The position numbers and the translations under genes are program-made. Shown one piece after another: positions 41,475 through 49,849 of a stretch of DNA of 64,000 nucleotides (positions within the stretch are counted from its first letter, which is position 1; each line of letters begins with the position of its first letter). Below the pieces are notes generated by a model, which worked only from the letters and a program-made list of their open reading frames with translations, was not told the origin of the DNA and did not search any database. Source of the stretch: Rhizobiaceae bacterium (lineage in GTDB: Bacteria; Pseudomonadota; Alphaproteobacteria; Rhizobiales; Rhizobiaceae). The DNA is taken from contig JAEPMJ010000002.1 of assembly GCA_017644005.1 (NCBI GenBank), positions 310,001 to 374,000 on the forward strand, given 5' to 3'.

Positions 41475-42287
41475 CTACCCCTGATCTCCGCCGGAGGCTG
41501 CGGCCTGCCTGCGCCGCGCGACTTCATATGCGATGGCGCCCAGCACGGTTATGGTGATCATAACTAGCGCCAGCGCATTGACCGCGGGTGTCAGACCTGT
41601 CCGTACCTTCGTTGCGATATAAACCGTCAGCGGGGTATCGAACCCGCGCACAAACAGCGTCGTGTTGTAGTTCTCGACCGATTGCAGCACCGCGAGAAAT
41701 GCGGCAGCGATAAGTGCCGGCCGCAGAAACGGCAGCAGGATTCGCCGAAAAACCATGAATTTTGAGGCGCCGAGACCCAGCGCGGCCTCTTCCTGGGTGC
41801 GATCGAAACGCTGAAGGCGCGCGACGACCATCAACATCACATAGCAGATTATGAAACTCGCCTGCGCCAGGACGATCAGAAAGATACCGCCGCCTACGCC
41901 AAGCTGACGCCAAAGCACAAGAGTCGCAATGCCGATGACAACACCCGGCGTGAGCAGCGGAGATACCATAAGCGCATAAAGAAATCCCCTCGCCCGGGCA
42001 TGCAGGCTGGTCAGAAGCAGTGCGGCGGCCGTACCGACAGGCACCGCAACCAGCACCACGAAAAAGGCAACGATGACCGACGTCCAGACCGATTGCCACA
42101 TCGGACCGTCGTTCCACAGCGCCGTGAACCACTGGAGCGTCGTACCTTGCCAGGGCGTAACAGTTGGGAACCGGCTGGCATTGAAGGTCGCGGCCGACAT
42201 TATCGCCAGCGGCGCGAACAGATAGGCGAAGAACGCGGCCATATAGAAGGCAAAGAGAAGGCGCGCGATGCGATCTGCCGCGTTCAT
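41475..42287 (-). CDS. Spermidine/putrescine-type ABC permease, PotC-like
   Basis: A 270-residue permease with six hydrophobic segments. The EAA cytoplasmic loop reads QEEAALGLGASKFMVFRRIL (about residues 165-184). The N-terminus MNAADRIARLLFAFYMAAFF leads into TM1. The ATG at 42287 overlaps the PotB-like stop (ATGA), and the longer frame upstream is discarded. It forms the pore with the PotB-like subunit and belongs to the polyamine/opine/iron (POPT) import class. It is the last gene of the leftward operon potD-potA-potB-potC and converges with the TPR lipoprotein gene. Confidence 0.9.
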   Translation of the reverse strand: MNAADRIARLLFAFYMAAFFAYLFAPLAIMSAATFNASRFPTVTPWQGTTLQWFTALWNDGPMWQSVWTSVIVAFFVVLVAVPVGTAAALLLTSLHARARGFLYALMVSPLLTPGVVIGIATLVLWRQLGVGGGIFLIVLAQASFIICYVMLMVVARLQRFDRTQEEAALGLGASKFMVFRRILLPFLRPALIAAAFLAVLQSVENYNTTLFVRGFDTPLTVYIATKVRTGLTPAVNALALVMITITVLGAIAYEVARRRQAAASGGDQG

Positions 42288-43165
42288 TTCGCAACGTCCG
42301 CGAGGTTCACACGCGCGAGTTTCAGAGTAATCAGAACCACGGCGAGGCACAGCACCAGAAGCACAAGGGCATAAGCCGCCCCCCGGTTCCAGTCGCCGCC
42401 TTCGAAGAACCAGTTGTAAATGATCTCGGTGAACCAGCGGCTACCAGGCGCTCCAAGCAAAGCTGGTGCAACATAGGATCCGGCTGCCAGCATGAAGGTG
42501 AACACGCAGCCGGTCGCAATGCCAGCCTTCGCATGCGGTATCACCACCCGCCAGTGAATGCGCCAGCTGGAAGCGCCCAGATCGCGTGCCGCCTCGATTT
42601 GCGCCTTCTCCAGACTCTCGATCGAGTTGTAGATCGGAAACAGCATGAACAGGATGTAGGCGTAGACCATGCCCGCAAGAACGCCGCCATTGCCGTACCA
42701 GCGTATTGGATCGTCGATGATGCCAAGACTAAGCAGCACCGCATTAAGCGGCCCGCGAAACGCCAGCAAGATGTACCAGGCGAGCGTACGCAGAACCTCG
42801 TTGATCCAGAACGGGATCGTCAGCGCGAGAATGGCCAGTCCCGTTTGGGCAGGCGTTGCGTGTTGCGCAAGCCAGAAAGCCAGAGGGTAGCACACAACGA
42901 AAGTAATGAACGCAACAAGGGCACTGGCCCAGATTGTCTTGAAGAATATGGCGCGGTGTACGCCTTCATTGGCAAGGTAGAGCATATTGTCGAACGAATA
43001 GACATCGTCCGGCCCGCCGATCTGCGCCGGCGGCAGGTTCGGGCGCAGCGCATAGTCGATCATCATGATGTTGGGCGCGAGAACCATGCCCGTCAGCCAC
43101 AACAGAACCAGCGCAACGAATATTGTGGCGAGCCCGCCGCCGAAGCGCCCGTAAAGTTCAGACAT
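42284..43165 (-). CDS. Spermidine/putrescine-type ABC permease, PotB-like
   Basis: A 293-residue permease with about six membrane spans. Landmarks are TIPFWINEVLRTLAWYILLA and the EAA loop QIEAARDLGASSWRIHWRVV (about residues 185-205), typical of PotB/PotH proteins. Its start overlaps the ATPase stop by 8 bp and its stop overlaps potC. The transported compound cannot be told from sequence; the binding protein is of the PotD/PotF class, so a polyamine is the default guess. Confidence 0.9.
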   Translation of the reverse strand: MSELYGRFGGGLATIFVALVLLWLTGMVLAPNIMMIDYALRPNLPPAQIGGPDDVYSFDNMLYLANEGVHRAIFFKTIWASALVAFITFVVCYPLAFWLAQHATPAQTGLAILALTIPFWINEVLRTLAWYILLAFRGPLNAVLLSLGIIDDPIRWYGNGGVLAGMVYAYILFMLFPIYNSIESLEKAQIEAARDLGASSWRIHWRVVIPHAKAGIATGCVFTFMLAAGSYVAPALLGAPGSRWFTEIIYNWFFEGGDWNRGAAYALVLLVLCLAVVLITLKLARVNLADVAK

Positions 43166-44222
43166 CTACCAGCACCACTGCTCGATCGGCTGAGAACCCG
43201 AACATTGCCTCGCCCCCGGCCTCCGGAGCATGCTCCATTTCGGCTCCCGGAATAGACGCCACCAGCGCGGAACCGTCGGCGAACCGGCCGTGCGCCAATG
43301 CGAATGCACCCTCGAAGTCGATGCGTTCGACGGTTGCCTGCAGCTTGTTGTCAGCGGTACCGGACGTCAAAGCCTCCGGCCGCACATAAAGCGTTGCCGC
43401 GTCTCCCACTGATAATCTCTGCCCTGCGCGGCCGCGCAGCCGGCCAATATCCGCCTCCACGACGGCGAACCCTTCCGCAACTTCGGTCACTTTCCCGGCT
43501 ATCGCGTTGGTCTCGCCGACAAACCGCGCCACAAAAGGAGTTTGCGGATTGTCGTAGAGGTCTCGCGGCGCACCGACCTGTTGCAGCACGCCGGCAGACA
43601 TGACCGCAATGCGGTCCGACATCGCCAGCGCCTCGGATTGATCGTGGGTGATGTAGATGAATGTGACGCCGGTACGCCTCTGGAGCGCGCGCAGTTCGGC
43701 CCGCATGTGCTGGCGCAACTTGAGGTCAAGTGCGGAAAGCGGTTCGTCAAGGAGAAGGACCTGCGGCTCGACCGCGAGTGCCCTGGCAATGGCGACGCGC
43801 TGCCGCTGACCACCCGAAAGCTCTCCCGGTTTACGGTCGCCGTAACCCTCGAGCGCGATCAGCTTGAGTAACTCGTCGGCCATTTTCGCACGCTCGGCCC
43901 TTGAAATCCCTCTCGCTTCCAATCCGAAAACGATATTCTCCGCCACGCTCATCAGAGGAAACAGCGCCAGCGTCTGGAAGATCATCGCGGTTGGCCGCTG
44001 ATTCGGGCCAAGTCCGCCCATGTCGCGACCGCCGATCAGAACGCGGCCTTCTGTTGGCTCGAGAAATCCGGCAATCATGCGCAGGATCGTCGTCTTGCCA
44101 CATCCTGACGGGCCGAGGATGGAGAAAAACTCGCCTCCCTCGACTGCGAACGACACATCCCGGACAGCGCGTGTAGCGCCGAACGTCATGCCGATGTCCT
44201 GGAGTTCAACGGAATGCGACAT
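43158..44222 (-). CDS. Spermidine/putrescine-type ABC ATPase, PotA-like
   Basis: A 354-residue ATPase. Walker A GPSGCGKTTILRMI is at about residues 37-50, the Q-loop is in TAMIFQTLALFPLMSVAENI, the signature is LSGGQRQRVAIARAL, Walker B VLLLDEPLSALD, and the H-loop YITHDQSEALAMSDR. The C-terminal 110 residues are a TOBE_2 regulatory domain. The ATG at 44222 follows GGGAGGGGCA; the 200 codons of open frame upstream overlap the binding-protein gene and are not coding. It is separated from that gene by a 60-bp gap containing a perfect hairpin, which probably lowers its expression relative to the binding protein. Confidence 0.93.
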   Translation of the reverse strand: MSHSVELQDIGMTFGATRAVRDVSFAVEGGEFFSILGPSGCGKTTILRMIAGFLEPTEGRVLIGGRDMGGLGPNQRPTAMIFQTLALFPLMSVAENIVFGLEARGISRAERAKMADELLKLIALEGYGDRKPGELSGGQRQRVAIARALAVEPQVLLLDEPLSALDLKLRQHMRAELRALQRRTGVTFIYITHDQSEALAMSDRIAVMSAGVLQQVGAPRDLYDNPQTPFVARFVGETNAIAGKVTEVAEGFAVVEADIGRLRGRAGQRLSVGDAATLYVRPEALTSGTADNKLQATVERIDFEGAFALAHGRFADGSALVASIPGAEMEHAPEAGGEAMFGFSADRAVVLVDV

Positions 44223-44243
44223 TGCCCCTCCCGGCTTGGAAGT

Positions 44244-44271
44244 GGAAAAGGGCGGGTTCCCGCCCTTTTCC
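44244..44271 (-). terminator. Perfect 12-13-bp hairpin between binding-protein and ATPase genes
   Basis: GGAAAAGGGCGGG and CCCGCCCTTTTCC are exact complements almost without a loop. On the minus strand GGGCGGG pairs and is followed by UUUU within the outer stem, so it can work as an internal partial terminator or a 3'-end stabiliser for the binding-protein mRNA. Confidence 0.75.
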
Positions 44272-44281
44272 GAACGGATAA

Positions 44282-45407
44282 TCAGGCCGAGAGGAACTTG
44301 TCCTGATATTCGTTGCGCTTGGCCACGTACCAGCTTTCCTGGACCGGCCACCACCACAACTTGTCGAGCGCGTCGCCGGGATAGGCATTGGCGAAAAACG
44401 CTTTCGCCTGATCCGACTGCATGTCGGCGGCGCCGACTGCCGTCGAATTGATGGACGTTGCATTGGAGTACATTGCGCCGGCTTCCGGCGTCAGGAACCA
44501 GTTGATGAAGGCATAAGCCTGATCGAGATTGGCCGCACCGGCGGGGATCGCGACGCCTTCCATCCAGGCCAGCGCGCCTTCCTTCGGAGCAATGAACCCT
44601 ATTGGAAGTCCTTCCTTGCCCAGCGCCGCCGCTGTCGAATCCCACGTCTGACCGATTGTCGCGCCATTGACCCGGAAAGCGCCCTGAGCCTCGTTTTCGT
44701 TCGACCAGAACTGAACGACATTGCCTTTGCGCGCGATGGCCTCGGCAACGATCACATCGAATATCTCGGTCTGTGCTTCCGGCGTCTTGAAGGCGTCGAG
44801 CAGCGGACGCGGCAGCTTGCCCTCCGCTTCCAGCCACAGGCCGAGGCCGACAAGGCTGGAATGGCCGCGCACAGTGGCCTTGCCGGCGCTTTCCGGCTTC
44901 CAGATATCGCCGTAGGAGGCAGAACCGTATTCCAGCGGCTGGTTGTTGCGGTCGAACGCCAGGGCCTCGGTGCCCCAGTCGGCAGGCACCTGGTACCGCT
45001 TGCCGTCAACCACGGCGCCAAGATTGGCCGAATTGGTCCACGCGCTCGGCAGGCAGCGGTCGACTTCCACCTTGGATTCGTCGATTGGCTGAACGAGCCC
45101 GAACTCGACATAGTTGGGAACACGGTCGACCGTCGGCCAGATGATATCGAAGCCGGCTCCATTATTGGCACGAAGCTGATTCAGCAATTCATCATTCGTG
45201 CCATACGGTGTGAAATTGGCCTTGATGCCGGTGGATTTCTCAAACGCTCCCAGAATCTCGTCGTTGAGGTATCCTGCCCATGCAAAGATGTTCACCGAGC
45301 CGGACGAGCCCTGCGCAAAAGTCTTCGATACGAACGGAGCGGCGAGCGTCAGACCGGCAGTCGCGGCGGCGCCTTTCAGAAGTCTACGGCGATGAATGAC
45401 GGACATG
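44282..45407 (-). CDS. Spermidine/putrescine-type periplasmic binding protein, PotD-like (Tat signal)
   Basis: A 374-residue binding protein. The N-terminus MSVIHRRRLLKGAAATAGLT is a twin-arginine-type signal (RRRLLKG), with cleavage near KTFAQG. The mature part starts VNIFAWAGYLNDEILGAFEK, the PotD-family opening, and continues FDIIWPTVDRVPNY and TFMNWFLTPEAG-like sequence (AFINWFLTPEAGAM). It captures a polyamine-like cation in the periplasm. The GGGAGATAATTCC site precedes the ATG. It is the first gene of the operon behind a recognisable promoter and operator-like palindrome. Confidence 0.92.
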
Positions 45408-45451
45408 GAATTATCTCCCTGTTTTGCGGATTTCCCGCATTTATTTTTCCC

Positions 45452-45492
45452 ATGATACAATTCGATGACAATCCTGCAATCGACCACGATTG
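45452..45492 (-). promoter_or_regulatory. Promoter with palindrome for the PotD-like operon
   Basis: On the minus strand TTGCAG (45479-45474) and TATCAT (45457-45452) are spaced by 16 bp, a plausible sigma70 promoter about 45 bp before the start codon. CAATCG-ACCA-CGATTG (45477-45492), extendable to TGCAATCG/CGATTGTGCA, overlaps the -35 element and could be an operator. Confidence 0.5.
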
Positions 45493-45693
45493 TGCACCGC
45501 TTGTGTCGCCGAGAATAGCCGTCGGCTAAGAAAGCGAAAAGCCCGGCATGCAGTCGGGCCTGCAGAAAAAACGCAGCCCAACAGGTCCATCGCCTTGGCG
45601 ACGCCCGAAGCATCGTCGGGCCGACCCTAGTCGCGAGTTCTTTGATTAGGAACAACTCGGCCTCGGCAGGCCGATCCTAACCGTTCGCCCGTC

Positions 45694-46326
45694 TCAGGCC
45701 GGCGGATCGACCTTGATCGTATCGTCGTACTCGAAGGTCTCCACCGACCGTTCGTTCGTCGGTGTCGGAGCAAAGCTGCTCGTGAATCCCGTCCGTTCCC
45801 AACGCATGACCTGATCGGTTGCTGCGTCGATATAGACCGCATCGGTCGAGCCAAACCACAGCCCGCCCTGATCGGGGTTGGGGTCGGTCTTGGTGGTGAA
45901 GCCGAATTTCAGAAGCTGCTGCCCATCGACTTCCACCTCACCGTTGCACAAAGGCTCGGAGAGATTTGCCATTTGCTGCTCATGCGACAGTTGCATCGCC
46001 GCGCGCCGGTTGTCGGGCAGCGTGCTCGGCGCTGAGGTCCAGGGGCCATCAAGGCTGGGGCCGGTCCATACGTCTTTGTCGATGACGAGCGCCGCCTCAC
46101 CCCCTTCGACAAGAGAAATCGTGCGCAGCGGCGTTTGCACGACATTCTCGAACGCGGATTTCTTGGCGCCGGCGTCATCGAAATGGGTGCGCTGCGAACG
46201 ATAGGCCGGCCGCTGGAACGGATCGAGGCTGCTCGAAAACAACGCCTGCACTTCATCCATGCATTCGCCTGCCTGCGCTGCCGGAGGCACGGCTATCAAC
46301 AGAGCAATCGCAAGGGTCAACCGCAA
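45694..46326 (-). CDS. Secreted hypothetical protein, 210 aa
   Basis: A 210-residue protein with a Sec signal (MRLTLAIALLIAVPPAAQA, cut before GECMDEV). The mature part has a Cys pair candidate (C22 and the Cys in EPLCNGEVEV) and regular beta-strand patterning (GGEAALVIDKDVWTGPSLDG; AVYIDAATDQVMRWERTGF), resembling lipoprotein-carrier or LppX-like periplasmic domains, but I cannot name the family. It is a single leftward gene between the polyamine operon and pntB, with about 285 bp before the potD-like start. Its promoter lies within the 28 bp after pntB or upstream of that gene. Confidence 0.7.
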   Translation of the reverse strand: MRLTLAIALLIAVPPAAQAGECMDEVQALFSSSLDPFQRPAYRSQRTHFDDAGAKKSAFENVVQTPLRTISLVEGGEAALVIDKDVWTGPSLDGPWTSAPSTLPDNRRAAMQLSHEQQMANLSEPLCNGEVEVDGQQLLKFGFTTKTDPNPDQGGLWFGSTDAVYIDAATDQVMRWERTGFTSSFAPTPTNERSVETFEYDDTIKVDPPA

Positions 46327-46354
46327 ATGTTGCCTCCTGTGATGGTCTGGCGCC

Positions 46355-47752
46355 TTAGTGATCCATCGCCTTGACGATTTCCTCGGTCATCTTCTTGGCG
46401 TCGCCCAGCAACATCATCGTGCCGTCCTTGTAGAACAGCGTGTTGTCGATGCCGGCATAGCCGGAGCCGAGCGAGCGCTTGACGAACAGACAGGTGCGCG
46501 CCTTGTCCACGTCGAGGATCGGCATGCCATAGATCGGCGATGACTTGTCGTCGCGCGCCGACGGGTTGGTCACGTCGTTGGCGCCGATCACATAGGCGAC
46601 ATCGGCCTGCGCGAACTCCGAATTGATGTCTTCGAGCTCGAACACCTCGTCGTAAGGCACGTTGGCCTCCGCAAGCAGGACGTTCATATGGCCGGGCATG
46701 CGCCCCGCAACCGGGTGGATTGCGTATTTGACCTCGACGCCGGCTTCCTTGAGCTTGTCTGCCATTTCACGCAGCGCATGCTGCGCCTGGGCCACCGCCA
46801 TGCCGTAGCCCGGCACTATGATCACCTTCTGCGCGTTCGCCATCAGATAGGCCGCGTCGTCGGCCGAGCCCTGCTTCACCGTCCGTTCGATACCGTCATC
46901 GCCGGCAGCCGCCGTCTCGCCGCCGAAACCGCCGAGGATGACGGAGATGAATGATCGGTTCATGCCCTTGCACATGATGTAGGACAGGATTGCGCCGGAC
47001 GACCCGACCAGCGCGCCGGTCACGATCAATGCAAGATTGCCGAGCGTGAAGCCGATCCCCGCGGCCGCCCAGCCCGAATATGAGTTGAGCATCGACACGA
47101 CCACCGGCATGTCGGCGCCGCCGATCGGGATGATGATCAGCACGCCGAGCACCAGCGAAGCGAGCACGATCAGCCAGAAGATCGTGGTGCTTTCGGTGGT
47201 GACCAGCAGCGCGACCAGGATGACAAGTGCGATCGCCAGCCCGGCATTCACCAGATGGCGAGCCGGCAGGATGATCGGTTTACCCGACATGTTGCCATTG
47301 AGTTTCAGGAACGCGATGATCGAACCGGTGAAGGTGATCGCGCCAATGGCGACACCGAGGCTCATTTCGATCAGAGCCTGGGTGTGAATGTCATTGACCG
47401 TTCCGATACCGAAGCTTTCGGGCGCATACATGGCCGCGGCTGCAACCATCACGGCGGCAAGGCCGACGAGGCTGTGGAATGCCGCTACCAGCTGAGGCAT
47501 CGCCGTCATGGCGATGCGCCGGGCGATAACCGCGCCAACGCCGCCGCCGATCGCTATGCCCGCCACGATCATCACCAGCCCGCCGAAGGACGGCGTGGCC
47601 AGAAGCAACGTCGTGGCGATGGCGATCGCCATGCCGATCATGCCGTAAAGATTACCCTGCCGGCTTGTCGTCGGGTGCGAAAGCCCCCGCAATGCCAGAA
47701 TGAAGAGGACGCCGGAAACGAGATAAAGGAAGGCTGCGAGATTCTGCGACAC
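46355..47752 (-). CDS. pntB: NAD(P) transhydrogenase beta subunit
   Basis: A 465-residue subunit. Residues 1-260 hold about nine membrane spans (domain II), and residues 280-465 are the NADP(H)-binding domain III with [20 protein letters not shown] and [20 protein letters not shown]-like sequence ([20 protein letters not shown]). It uses the proton gradient to drive hydride transfer from NADH to NADP+. The start is a GTG at 47752 preceded by GAGG; no closer ATG gives the family N-terminus [13 protein letters not shown]. It is the last of the three pnt genes. Confidence 0.95.
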   Translation of the reverse strand: [465 protein letters not shown]

Positions 47753-47761
47753 CGATCAGCC

Positions 47762-48181
47762 TCACTTCTCTTTTTTCTTGTACATGGCGAGCATGCGTTG
47801 CGTGACGAGGAACCCGCCAAAGATGTTCACGGAAGCGAGCACCAGCGCGATGAAGCCGAAGCCCGTTGCCAGGCCCGATGCCGAGATACCGACGGCGAGC
47901 AACGCTCCGACGACGATCACCGAGGAAATTGCGTTGGTAACGGACATGAGCGGCGTGTGCAGCGCCGGTGTCACCGACCAGACCACATAGTATCCGACGA
48001 AAATCGCCAGCACGAAGATCGCAAATCGAAAGATGAACGGGTCGACCGAGCCGCCGCTTGCGGCGTGGGCCGCAGCACCTGCCGCATCGGCCATCTGTTC
48101 CGATCCGGCGAGCGCCTCCCGGGCAGCAGCCACTGCTGCATCCAGCTGGTCGAGCGCCTGCTCGATGGCGGATTTTTCCAT
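47762..48181 (-). CDS. pntAB: NAD(P) transhydrogenase alpha-2 (membrane) subunit
   Basis: A 139-residue subunit. The first 55 residues are hydrophilic and Ala-rich ([20 protein letters not shown]), then three to four membrane spans follow ([38 protein letters not shown]). It corresponds to the membrane end of enterobacterial PntA, which is split into two genes in alphaproteobacteria. It overlaps pntAA (TGATG) and lies 10 bp before pntB. Its C-terminus [11 protein letters not shown] is normal. Confidence 0.93.
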   Translation of the reverse strand: MEKSAIEQALDQLDAAVAAAREALAGSEQMADAAGAAAHAASGGSVDPFIFRFAIFVLAIFVGYYVVWSVTPALHTPLMSVTNAISSVIVVGALLAVGISASGLATGFGFIALVLASVNIFGGFLVTQRMLAMYKKKEK

Positions 48182-49455
48182 CAGCTATTCCCTCCCTTGG
48201 CGGCGGATTTGCGCACCGGCGCCTTGCGCGCCGGCTTCGCCTTGGCGGTCGTGCCTCCGCGCGCGGTCGCGGCCGGTTTCGGTGCTGCTTTTCGCGCCGC
48301 TGTTTTCGCAGCCGGTTTTGCAGTGCTGCTGGACTTGAAGTTCGCGTGCACGACCTGGCCACCATGGGTCAGCAGCGTCGCCTTGGCCAGTTCCTCTTCG
48401 GGGTCGATCGAGAAGCTCTTCTTCTCCTTATCGACCATCGTCTCCAGGAACGCATAGAGATTCTTGGCGTAGAGCAGCGATGCGGATGCGGCAACGCGAC
48501 CCGGCACATTGAGATGACCGATGATCTTCACGCCGTTTGCCGTGCTGACGATCTCGCCAGCCTTGGCGCCTTCGACATTGCCTCCGCGCTCGACCGCGAG
48601 ATCGACGATCACCGAGCCAGGCCGCATCGACTTCACCATCTCGGCTGTAACGAGCTTCGGCGCCGGCCGGCCCGGAATCAGCGCGGTGGTGATGACGATG
48701 TCCTGCTTGGCGATGTGGCTCGCCACGAGTTCTGCCTGCGCCTTCTTCTCGGCATCGGTGAGTTCGCGTGCGTAACCGCCCTCCCCCGATGCATCTTTCA
48801 GCGCATCGGTCATGATGAACTTGGCACCAAGGGATGCAACCTGCTCGCCGGCAGCTGCACGCACATCTGTTGCGGTCACAACCGCGCCAAGCCGCCGCGC
48901 CGTGGCGATGGCCTGCAGGCCGGCCACACCGGCGCCCATAACGAAGACCTTGGCTGCCGGCACCGTGCCGGCTGCAGTCATCATCATCGGCATCGCACGG
49001 TCATAGGCTTCGGCCGCGTCGATCACAGCCTGATAGCCTGCGAGGTTTGCCTGCGAAGACAGGACATCCATTGACTGAGCGCGCGTGATGCGCGGCATGA
49101 ACTCCATTGCAAAGGCCGAGATCCCGGCCTTGCCCATCGCTGCAACCTCGCCCTCATTGCCGTATGGGTCCATCGTTGCAAAAACGGCCGCGCCCTTTTT
49201 GTAGGATTTCAGCTCCGTCGCATTGGGTCGTCGCACCTTGAGCACGATGTCGGCTTTGGCGGCATCGCCTGCCTTGCCAATCTTGGCCCCGGCCTGGGTG
49301 AATTCGTCGTCGGTGATTCGGGATGCGGCACCCGCACCGGCCTCGACAACAACGTCGAAGCCGAGCCCGGCATATCGCTTGACGGTCTCGGGAGAGGCCG
49401 CGACACGCGGCTCCGTCATGTCGCTTTCGCGCGGAACGAATATCGTCTGGCCCAC
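48181..49455 (-). CDS. pntAA: NAD(P) transhydrogenase alpha-1 subunit with basic tail
   Basis: A 424-residue domain I subunit. The AlaDH/PNT fold is clear: N-terminal [20 protein letters not shown], then [20 protein letters not shown] with the NAD loop (about residues 165-185) and [19 protein letters not shown]. The last 50 residues, from [20 protein letters not shown] on, are a Lys/Ala/Pro/Arg-rich low-complexity tail. It is not seen in ordinary PntAA proteins, and it resembles the tail of SoxD in this window. The first 44 bp upstream separate it from the cox subunit IV gene. It supplies the NAD(H) site of the proton-translocating enzyme. Confidence 0.94.
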   Translation of the reverse strand: MGQTIFVPRESDMTEPRVAASPETVKRYAGLGFDVVVEAGAGAASRITDDEFTQAGAKIGKAGDAAKADIVLKVRRPNATELKSYKKGAAVFATMDPYGNEGEVAAMGKAGISAFAMEFMPRITRAQSMDVLSSQANLAGYQAVIDAAEAYDRAMPMMMTAAGTVPAAKVFVMGAGVAGLQAIATARRLGAVVTATDVRAAAGEQVASLGAKFIMTDALKDASGEGGYARELTDAEKKAQAELVASHIAKQDIVITTALIPGRPAPKLVTAEMVKSMRPGSVIVDLAVERGGNVEGAKAGEIVSTANGVKIIGHLNVPGRVAASASLLYAKNLYAFLETMVDKEKKSFSIDPEEELAKATLLTHGGQVVHANFKSSSTAKPAAKTAARKAAPKPAATARGGTTAKAKPARKAPVRKSAAKGGNS

Positions 49456-49499
49456 GTCAGAGCCTTTCCTGTTTGGCTGCTGTCAAGAAATGGGAGCGC

Positions 49500-49730
49500 C
49501 TAGCGCAGGAGATAGGCGCCAACCGCGTTGATCAGAATGAAAAGAACGAGCGCGGAGAAAAAGCCGGCGCTGGTGAAAAATCCGAATGCCATCGCAACCA
49601 TCAGGGCGACGCAGACGAGCGTGCCGTACTTGGTCAGACCGACGAAAAGAGCAAAGGTCTTTTCGTGTTCCGCGTAGTCCATTGCTGCACCGGTTTCGAC
49701 CGGACCGGTAGGTGTATTGTCAGCCATCAT
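49500..49730 (-). CDS. aa3-type cytochrome c oxidase subunit IV family protein
   Basis: A 76-residue single-span protein. AAMDYAEHEKTFALFVGLTK (residues 15-34) is the family signature (MDYxEHExTYxxF), followed by one long hydrophobic region (VCVALMVAMAFGFFTSAGFF). Members are small accessory subunits of alphaproteobacterial aa3 oxidase, but copies are often found next to pnt genes, as here. The start ATG at 49730 (or the ATG one codon on) follows GGGGTAG. It is the first gene of the pnt operon. Confidence 0.88.
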   Translation of the reverse strand: MMADNTPTGPVETGAAMDYAEHEKTFALFVGLTKYGTLVCVALMVAMAFGFFTSAGFFSALVLFILINAVGAYLLR

Positions 49731-49849
49731 CTACCCCCAGGGAGTTGTCCTGCCGCGCTGATAGCGAAAAGCAACGGCCTGAGCAATGGCGCATCACCGG
49801 AGACAATGTCGCGGCGGGCCGGTTTTGGCGCGCTCGCAGCCGAGATTGG

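Noticed and set aside
43158-44837. 559-codon version of the PotA-like ATPase
   Set aside because: The upstream 200 codons are the antiparallel-frame shadow of the binding-protein gene; the normal ATPase start is at 44222.
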